From assembly GCA_964249755.1 (NCBI GenBank), contig CAXUDB010000001.1, positions 186,001 through 250,000 on the forward strand: a DNA stretch of 64,000 bases. The letters run 5' to 3'. Origin of the DNA: Ilyomonas sp964249755 (lineage in GTDB: Bacteria; Bacteroidota; Bacteroidia; Chitinophagales; Chitinophagaceae). Made by a program: the position numbers and the translations under genes. Under the pieces are notes generated by a model. It saw only the letters and a program-made list of their open reading frames with translations, was not told where the DNA came from and searched no databases. Shown one piece after another: positions 58,500 to 64,000 of this stretch (its first letter is position 1; every line of letters begins with the position of its first letter).

Positions 58500-60269
58500 T
58501 TATTCTTTTACGAAGGGGTGCGTGGTAGTGGTGTTGCCACTTTGTACTTTGAGGAGGTAGTTGCCGGGTCTGAGCGAGGAGGCATTAATGGATGCGTTGG
58601 TGCCGGTAGTAGTGATTGTGGTGCGGACGTTGCCGGAGAAATCGGTAACGGTGATGCTGGTTTTGCTATCGGTTGGCAAGCCTTGTAGTTGGAAGGTTGA
58701 GCGGACAGGGTTAGGAAAGAGTTTCACATTGCTTTCATTGCTTAGCAGAAGGCTATTGGAAAGGCTTCTGCTTCCGTCTTTGGCAGTGGCGGCTACGCGG
58801 TATAAGGCATTGCTATTCGTTGTTGCTTCTTCGTAAGTTAAGGCAGATTGATGGTTGTTATAGAGCTTGGCTACGGGCTGGTAGGTGATGCCGCCATCGA
58901 CACTCTTTTGCACGGTGTAGTATCTTACGTTGTTGTCTGCCTGCCAGGTGATGCCGTGGTGCTGCAGCCAGCTTTTGATTCTGGTTACGATCATTTGGCG
59001 ACGGCTGATGTCGTTGTTGTAGCGGGCGAGGAGGAAATAGTCGGCACCATCGGGCGAATCGGAGATAAAAGAATTTCCACCTAATACAATCTTATTGTCC
59101 TTTTGCAGCAAGGCACCTTGAATAACAGTAAAGCCATTAAATTCTGTGACGGTTTGACCATAGGCGCCGAATGTTGAATCAAGCGCTCCATCAGAATAGA
59201 GACGGATTAGAGATGGATAGCTGAAGGTTTGATTTCTGTCATAGGTTCTGCCGGTGATGATAATCTTTCCATCTGTTTGCAACAGCAAACCTGTGCCTTC
59301 TGACTCGTATTTTTCAAAAGTAGTGTATTGAAGTCCACTTTTTCCAAAGCCGCTGTCTATACCGCCATCGGCATTGATGCAGGCGGCAGAGATATAGCTG
59401 TGTTGCATATTGAAGGTTCCACTGATGCCGCCGCCTACGATTTTGCCGTCTTCCTGAACTGCGATTTTACTGGCAGCGAAATTCACGATTCTGTCGACTG
59501 CGTTTTGAAAAAATGCCCGCCCGTTGCTGCCAAACTGTGTGTCGGTGCTACCATCTTCATTGAACCGGTACACATAAGGTTTATCGTCGCTTGTGGTGAC
59601 CACTATTTTTCCATCTTTCTGAAGGGCGATGGCGTTGAGCGTGGCAAGTCCTTTCATGCCATTGGCAGTGCCTACTATTTTCATACCCCCATCGGCAAAA
59701 GTTTTGTCTAAACTACCATCGGGAAGATAACGGAGGAGAAAGAACTGTCTTGCTTCATTATCTGCGTTGATGATATAGCCACCCAATACAATTCTTCCGT
59801 CTGGTTGAAGTGCAATGTCGGCGGGAACATCTGTTTTACCAATATTGACGACAACAATTCCATTCGTACCGAAAGAACTGTCTATGCTTCCGTTCTTTTT
59901 ATACCTAGCTATCCTGGCTTCACTGATGAGAGAACCGAAAGCGATTATGGCATCGTCGGGCTGAATTGCCACTCCTAATATCTGGGATAATTCGTTGCCT
60001 CCGGCAAAACCGTTATTGCCGAAACTGCTGTCCCGGCTTCCATCAGTGTTGTAACGAGCAAGCCGAAACGGCTTAGTGTTGTTATTGTAACCACCTACGC
60101 CGGCAGCAATTATCTTCCCATCGCGTTGCATGTTGATACTATTGAGATAACCTTGCGCTTGTTTATCAAGCACAAGTCCGGTATCGCCGAAGCTTTTATC
60201 GAGGGTGCCGGGCTGGGCATATACAAAGAAGGGAGAGAACAGAACGATTAAGTAAATAATTCTTTTCAT
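58500..60269 (-). CDS. T9SS-exported delta-60 repeat protein (copy 1)
   Basis: A 589-residue protein with signal peptide (MKRIIYLIVLFSPFFVYAQ). About seven delta-60 repeats follow; each contains x-D-G-K-I-I/V-x-G-G and R-Y-N-x-D-G-S-x-D-x-x-F-G (for example QPDGRIVLGGYIINADN, RYLPDGSLDKTFADGG), probably forming a beta-propeller. Residues about 425-520 are a linker domain (IKSWLQHHGITWQADNNVRY). The last 80 residues are a Por-type (type A) sorting domain from LFPNPVRSTFQLQGLP to YLLKVQSGNTTTTHPFVKE. It is paralogous to 61926-63713 and to the partial gene at the window end. It lies 14 bases after the esterase gene and is probably cotranscribed with it. Confidence 0.9.
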   Translation of the reverse strand: MKRIIYLIVLFSPFFVYAQPGTLDKSFGDTGLVLDKQAQGYLNSINMQRDGKIIAAGVGGYNNNTKPFRLARYNTDGSRDSSFGNNGFAGGNELSQILGVAIQPDDAIIAFGSLISEARIARYKKNGSIDSSFGTNGIVVVNIGKTDVPADIALQPDGRIVLGGYIINADNEARQFFLLRYLPDGSLDKTFADGGMKIVGTANGMKGLATLNAIALQKDGKIVVTTSDDKPYVYRFNEDGSTDTQFGSNGRAFFQNAVDRIVNFAASKIAVQEDGKIVGGGISGTFNMQHSYISAACINADGGIDSGFGKSGLQYTTFEKYESEGTGLLLQTDGKIIITGRTYDRNQTFSYPSLIRLYSDGALDSTFGAYGQTVTEFNGFTVIQGALLQKDNKIVLGGNSFISDSPDGADYFLLARYNNDISRRQMIVTRIKSWLQHHGITWQADNNVRYYTVQKSVDGGITYQPVAKLYNNHQSALTYEEATTNSNALYRVAATAKDGSRSLSNSLLLSNESNVKLFPNPVRSTFQLQGLPTDSKTSITVTDFSGNVRTTITTTGTNASINASSLRPGNYLLKVQSGNTTTTHPFVKE

Positions 60270-60283
60270 ACAGAGTGAATTTT

Positions 60284-61738
60284 TTATGGTTCAAAAATGA
60301 TGTCTTGATTACTACAGGAACGATTGGTGCAGTTGGTATTGACCTGACATTTAATGCTGTTATTTGCACATTCAACGAAAATAGTATTGCCATAGGTTGT
60401 TGGCGGATGCAATACTTTTTGGAAGAAGACAGCAATACGGGTAGCCATATAATCTACCGTTTGGTCTTGGTTGATAGCCCCTGAACCGAAGTCGCTGCCA
60501 TAGCATCCAGGAGGAGAAGTGCAATTATCATCCAATCCGTGTCCCATGGTGCAATCAACATAAATTTCGCAGCGCTTAGAATAGTAAGTGAGAATTTTAT
60601 AAATGTTATACGAGCTACCATTGATGAGGTCAGCACTTGAACCCGAAGTATTTACTTTAAAAATCCCAGCGCTGGTATTAACACAATTACTTACTGAATT
60701 ATAGTCTATTCCACCCGAAGTCGGAGGCGGAGATAAATAAACATTTCGTGTGTAATTAGGAGGTCTATCAAGTAAAGGGAAAACGGGATCATTGTAGCCG
60801 TGAAAGAGGATGGCTGGTGTAAGATTTGAATTAGCAAAGAAAAGGGGTTGTTGGTTTTCGTTGTTGTAAGGTTGGTAGGGCATCGGTATTGCTCCCCACA
60901 TGCTGCAAACTCCTTTAATCTTCGGCTGATAAAAATCGTGAAAGTCCAAATCGGGTTCTCCATAATAGAAATCAATATCGGGTGAGCCTAATAATGTGGT
61001 GATATTGCCGGAGGAAGTGGAGGTTACCGCTGGTGAGTAAAGCGAGTTGATCATGGAATTGGTGTACCAGGCAACATTTAAAGCAGTGAACGCGCCTGCG
61101 CTAAAGCCGCCGATGAAGATATTGGCTGTATCAATTTTCCATTCATCGGAGAACTGGCTTTTGTTCCGCTCCCGCTTTATCATGCTGCGGAAAAAGCCTC
61201 TGATGTCCTGCGCAGCGCGATAGGGCGCCAAATGCTCTTGAGCAGTTTTATAAATTGAGCCTATTGCACGATCCGGAGTTCTGCCTCTTCTATATTCAAC
61301 ATTAAAAACCACAAAACCTTTGGAGGCTAATGTAGTTGCCATTCTTTTAATAACACTTTGGTTATAACTGCTGCATTCTGCAAACCCACCGGCATGCATT
61401 AGCACAACTGGTTTTAAAGGGCAAATATTATACTGATGATCTTTTGGATAGGTTACTGTATAGACAAGCGCCGAAGCGTCATTTAGGCAAGCATCGGAGG
61501 AAGGTCCGGGACAGCGAAGGGGATCATAATCATCGCCGGCGTAAATGACATCTCTGAAATTGAGAGGCAGCGGGGTTTTGGCATAAGAGATGAGTGGGGT
61601 TGTGACAATGTTAGTGTAGATAGTGCCACTCAAATCAATTGAGCATTCCAGATTGGCAATGTCGCAAGCGGCAGGTGATTGTGCTTTTGAAAGTAAAAGA
61701 AAGAACTGGAGTAAAAGCAGTGTAAATATTCTTTTCAT
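60284..61738 (-). CDS. Secreted alpha/beta hydrolase (carboxylesterase-like)
   Basis: A 484-residue exported hydrolase starting at the ATG at 61738 (signal peptide MKRIFTLLLLQFFLLLSKAQ). The oxyanion segment is VVLMHAGGFAECSSYNQ, the nucleophile elbow IGGFSAGAFTALNVAW (G-F-S-A-G), with likely Asp in GYNDPVFPL and His in CTMGHGLDD. VFNVEYRRGRTPDRAIGSIY is the carboxylesterase/hormone-sensitive-lipase-like segment. The protein is unusually cysteine rich (DACLN, CTSPPGCYG, and CANNSIKCQVNTNCTNRSCS at the C-terminal end), suggesting disulfides. There is no T9SS tail. Upstream and downstream genes are T9SS delta-60 paralogs, and the downstream one starts 14 bases later. Confidence 0.83.
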   Translation of the reverse strand: MKRIFTLLLLQFFLLLSKAQSPAACDIANLECSIDLSGTIYTNIVTTPLISYAKTPLPLNFRDVIYAGDDYDPLRCPGPSSDACLNDASALVYTVTYPKDHQYNICPLKPVVLMHAGGFAECSSYNQSVIKRMATTLASKGFVVFNVEYRRGRTPDRAIGSIYKTAQEHLAPYRAAQDIRGFFRSMIKRERNKSQFSDEWKIDTANIFIGGFSAGAFTALNVAWYTNSMINSLYSPAVTSTSSGNITTLLGSPDIDFYYGEPDLDFHDFYQPKIKGVCSMWGAIPMPYQPYNNENQQPLFFANSNLTPAILFHGYNDPVFPLLDRPPNYTRNVYLSPPPTSGGIDYNSVSNCVNTSAGIFKVNTSGSSADLINGSSYNIYKILTYYSKRCEIYVDCTMGHGLDDNCTSPPGCYGSDFGSGAINQDQTVDYMATRIAVFFQKVLHPPTTYGNTIFVECANNSIKCQVNTNCTNRSCSNQDIIFEP

Positions 61739-61871
61739 AAAGGGGTGTTGATTAGTTTTGATAGCAATGAGCAAGTTAGAAAAAATTGCAACTTTAAAAA
61801 ATTAATTCTGTTGCATGTGTAGAAACACATTATGGCGAGTCAAATCATTCCTTGTTGAGAGAAGTGAAACC

Positions 61872-61903
61872 AAAAGGGCGGCTCTTTGGGGAGCTGCCCT
61901 TTT
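61872..61903. terminator. Terminator of the second delta-60 gene
   Basis: AAAAGGGCGGCTC (61872-61884) and GAGCTGCCCTTTT (61891-61903) form a 13-bp stem with one G-T pair. On the minus strand it is flanked by TTTTGGTTT. It is homologous to the hairpin at 58446-58472, so the two paralogs share their 3' ends beyond the stop. Confidence 0.8.
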
Positions 61904-61925
61904 GGTTATTGTGAATGTGATGTGT

Positions 61926-63713
61926 TTATTGTTTGACGAATGTTTGGGTGGTGATGGTGCTGCCGCTTTGTACCTTTAGGAGGTAGTTGCCGGGTTTGAG
62001 GGAAGATGCGTTGATGGATGCGTTGGTGCCGCTGGCCCTGGTGCTGGTGCGGACGTTGCCGGAGAAGTCGGTGACGGTGATGCTGCTAATGCCCTCTGTT
62101 GGCAAGCCTTGTAGCTGTAAGGTGCTGCGGACGGGGTTGGGGAAGAGTTTAACACTTGCTTCGTTATTAATAGGAATGCTGTTGGAGAGGGAGCGGCTGC
62201 CATCTTTGCCTGTAGCGGCTACGCGGTAGAGGGCGTTGTTGTTAGTTGTTGGTTCTTCGTAGGAAAGAGAAGATTGGTTGTTGTAGAGTTTGGCAACAGG
62301 CTGATAGGTAACGCCTCCGTCTGTACTTCTTTGCACGGTGTAGTATCTTACATTGTTATCTCCCTGCCAGGTGATGCCGTGGTGCTGGAGCCAGCGGCGG
62401 ATGCGGGTAATGATTTGCTGGCGGCGGCTGATGTCGTTGTTATAGCGGGCGAGCAGGTAACTCTCATAACCTTCTTCTTCGTTTTCATAACTGCCGCCCT
62501 GTACAATCTTACCATCCGTTTGAAGGGTAGCGCAATAAGCGGTTGCTCTACCCCCCTCGTAAAGCGTTGTTTGTTTGCCATTTGTTGCAAAAGAAGAATC
62601 AAGACTGCCATCGCCATCAAGGCGGCACAGAGCAAAATCGCTTTCTGTTGAGTTGCCCGCGCTTCCTGACAAGATAATCTTGCCATCGGGCTGCAAAAGA
62701 ACTGCGTAAGTCTGCGCTCTTTTGCCATCAAAAGCCACGAGCGTTCTTCCCCCGTTGCCAAACGTTTCATCTAAACTACCATCGGTATTATAACGCAGCG
62801 CAGCCATATAGATGATGAAATTATAACCGGAGGTAGTGCCGCCTAACACGATTTTGCCATCCGGCTGCACGAGGATGTCGCCCGGTGCATCGTGCCCACT
62901 CAAGCCTTGCATACCTTGCGTAATGACGTTACCGTGATTACCAAAGCCGTCATCAAGAGTGCCATCGGTGTTGTAGCGGCTCAGCACATAATCTTCTCCA
63001 TCGTCTCCACCGGCAAGGGTATGCCCCGCCAAGAGTATCTTTCCGTCTTTCTGTATTGCCAACCCTGTTTCGTATATATCGGATTTATTGGTATAGTTGA
63101 TTACCCATCCATTAGTTCCAAATTGTGTGTCGAAAGTGCCGTTGGGTGACAGGCGGCTTATGAGGGAGTATGAGGTTTGCAAGTCGTTGGTTAAGCCGCC
63201 TCCGGCCACGATGATACTGCCGTCTGCATTCAATTTTACTTTCGTGTAACTATCGTAAATATGTGTTTCTGGTATAAATGCCATTCCATTCTCGCCAAAT
63301 GAGGAGTCAGGAAGCCCATTGCTCTGAAAGCGGGATACATAGGAGTAGTTATTAATGTCTGCTCCAATAACTTTTGCACCTACTACCAGTATCTTTCCAT
63401 CGGGTTGGAGTGCTATGTCAAACAATTCACTTCTTGGAGTTATATCTGAAAATCCATTATTGCCGAATGTGGAGTCTATTGTTCCATCTGTCAGAAAGCG
63501 AATAATATTACCCTTATTATTGAAGTCGGCATCCAGGTTTCCTCCGGCAGTTAGCAGTTTGCCATCGGGCTGCTGAACAATCGCCTTGTGATAACCAAAT
63601 AAGGCACCCGATACAAACCCTTTGTCGCCAAAAGTGATATCCAGCGTACCTGACTGGCTGAAAGCGGTGGCAGTTATTAATGCGGTCATCATGAGGCATA
63701 GAAGTGATTTCAT
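61926..63713 (-). CDS. T9SS-exported delta-60 repeat protein (copy 2)
   Basis: A 595-residue paralog of the gene at 58500-60269. The ATG at 63713 opens on a signal peptide (MKSLLCLMMTALITATAFSQ). Seven delta-60 repeats follow (QPDGKILVVGAKVIGAD, RYNTDGTLDDGFGNHGNV, QPDGKIVLGGTTSGYN, RYNTDGSLDETFGNGG), then the shared linker ITRIRRWLQHHGITWQGDNN and the type A sorting domain LFPNPVRSTLQLQGLP ending GSTITTQTFVKQ. The linker and tail are nearly identical to copy 1, whereas the propeller is more diverged. This points to recent gene conversion or duplication of the 3' part. Confidence 0.9.
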   Translation of the reverse strand: MKSLLCLMMTALITATAFSQSGTLDITFGDKGFVSGALFGYHKAIVQQPDGKLLTAGGNLDADFNNKGNIIRFLTDGTIDSTFGNNGFSDITPRSELFDIALQPDGKILVVGAKVIGADINNYSYVSRFQSNGLPDSSFGENGMAFIPETHIYDSYTKVKLNADGSIIVAGGGLTNDLQTSYSLISRLSPNGTFDTQFGTNGWVINYTNKSDIYETGLAIQKDGKILLAGHTLAGGDDGEDYVLSRYNTDGTLDDGFGNHGNVITQGMQGLSGHDAPGDILVQPDGKIVLGGTTSGYNFIIYMAALRYNTDGSLDETFGNGGRTLVAFDGKRAQTYAVLLQPDGKIILSGSAGNSTESDFALCRLDGDGSLDSSFATNGKQTTLYEGGRATAYCATLQTDGKIVQGGSYENEEEGYESYLLARYNNDISRRQQIITRIRRWLQHHGITWQGDNNVRYYTVQRSTDGGVTYQPVAKLYNNQSSLSYEEPTTNNNALYRVAATGKDGSRSLSNSIPINNEASVKLFPNPVRSTLQLQGLPTEGISSITVTDFSGNVRTSTRASGTNASINASSLKPGNYLLKVQSGSTITTQTFVKQ

Positions 63714-63810
63714 TGTTGTATGATTTAAGAAGTAAGAAATTAATTGTGAGGATGAGTGCTGCAATCATCAGTGTTCTGGCAGCCTCTTCTTACTGTGTGC
63801 TGCGTTGTCT

Positions 63811-64000
63811 TTATTGTTTAATGAAGGGGTGTGTGGTGATGGTATTGCCGCTTTGCACTTTGAGGAGGTAGTTGCCGGGTTTGAGGGCGGAGGCATTAAT
63901 GGATGCGGTGCTGCCGCTGCTAGTGGTGCTGGTGCGGACGTTGCCTGCGAAGTCGGTGACCGTAATGTTTGTTTTGTTGTTAGTAGATAACCCTTGTAAT
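63811..64000 (-). CDS. T9SS-exported protein, C-terminal part of a third paralog (cut by window edge)
   Basis: The minus strand reads LQGLSTNNKTNITVTDFAGN, then VRTSTTSSGSTASINASALK and PGNYLLKVQSGNTITTHPFI-KQ before a TAA at 63811-63813. This is the type A sorting domain of copies 1 and 2 with minor changes. The gene runs off the window, so the N-terminal architecture is unseen; a delta-60 propeller is likely. Ninety-seven bases separate its stop from the copy 2 start. Confidence 0.8.
   Translation of the reverse strand, partial: LQGLSTNNKTNITVTDFAGNVRTSTTSSGSTASINASALKPGNYLLKVQSGNTITTHPFIKQ

Noticed and set aside
1..64000. Prophage, insertion sequence, CRISPR array, tRNA or rRNA
   Set aside because: No transposase, integrase, regularly spaced direct repeats or RNA-gene signature was seen on either strand.

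Overview
The window looks like a chromosomal segment of a Bacteroidota bacterium, most probably a Chitinophagaceae-type member of the Chitinophagales. Support comes from a SusC/SusD pair, several proteins with type IX secretion (T9SS) C-terminal sorting domains of both the gliding-motility (type B) and Por (type A) kinds, delta-60 repeat propellers, and Bacteroidota -7 promoter boxes (TAnnTTTG) close to start codons. I see no rRNA, tRNA, CRISPR array, insertion sequence or prophage. The family-level placement is inference.

Layout. 1-9.5 kb: a cut TerB-like gene, a universal stress protein, a thiolase, a secreted M28 peptidase, a T9SS type B protein, a hypothetical protein, gmk, a TIGR02757 protein, a DinB-like protein and recX. 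9.5-15.5 kb: tilS, a rhomboid protease, an ABC exporter, a small hydrophilic protein and pepT. 15.5-33 kb: a hexuronate-utilisation locus made of susC-susD, a GH30-like hydrolase, a convergent lacI-type regulator, then uxaB-uxaC-kdgK-eda with overlapping ends, an exuT-type transporter and a GH97 enzyme. 33-45.8 kb: a Bax-inhibitor-1 protein, uvrA, a small membrane protein, a UvrD-like helicase with a DNA-binding tail, a VOC protein, a large PKD/T9SS protein, an M1 aminopeptidase, a PepSY-like protein and a small alpha/beta hydrolase. 45.9-50.9 kb: bcp divergent from atpB-E-F-H-A. 50.9-58 kb: an AraC regulator with an NmrA-like reductase, a beta-barrel protein, nth and the cell-elongation pair rodA/mrdA. 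58-64 kb: a 21-bp minisatellite and a cluster of paralogous T9SS delta-60 proteins around a secreted esterase.

How it works together. In the hexuronate locus SusC/SusD would import uronate-containing oligosaccharides, the GH30-like and GH97 enzymes would trim them, ExuT would bring in free uronates, and UxaC, UxaB, KdgK and Eda would convert galacturonate to pyruvate and glyceraldehyde-3-phosphate. Altronate dehydratase (uxaA) is not in the window. The best new signal is an 18-base sequence (17/18 identical, opposite orientation) present only upstream of susC and between lacI and uxaB. It is a strong candidate operator joining import and catabolism in one regulon.

Other noteworthy signals: a family of short GTCGAC/GGTCAA repeats that also sits in frame inside tilS and the M1 peptidase gene; a second dispersed inverted-repeat element next to gmk, uvrA and nth; an ATP synthase operon closed by a strong terminator after atpA without atpG; and duplicated T9SS genes whose similarity extends through their terminators.
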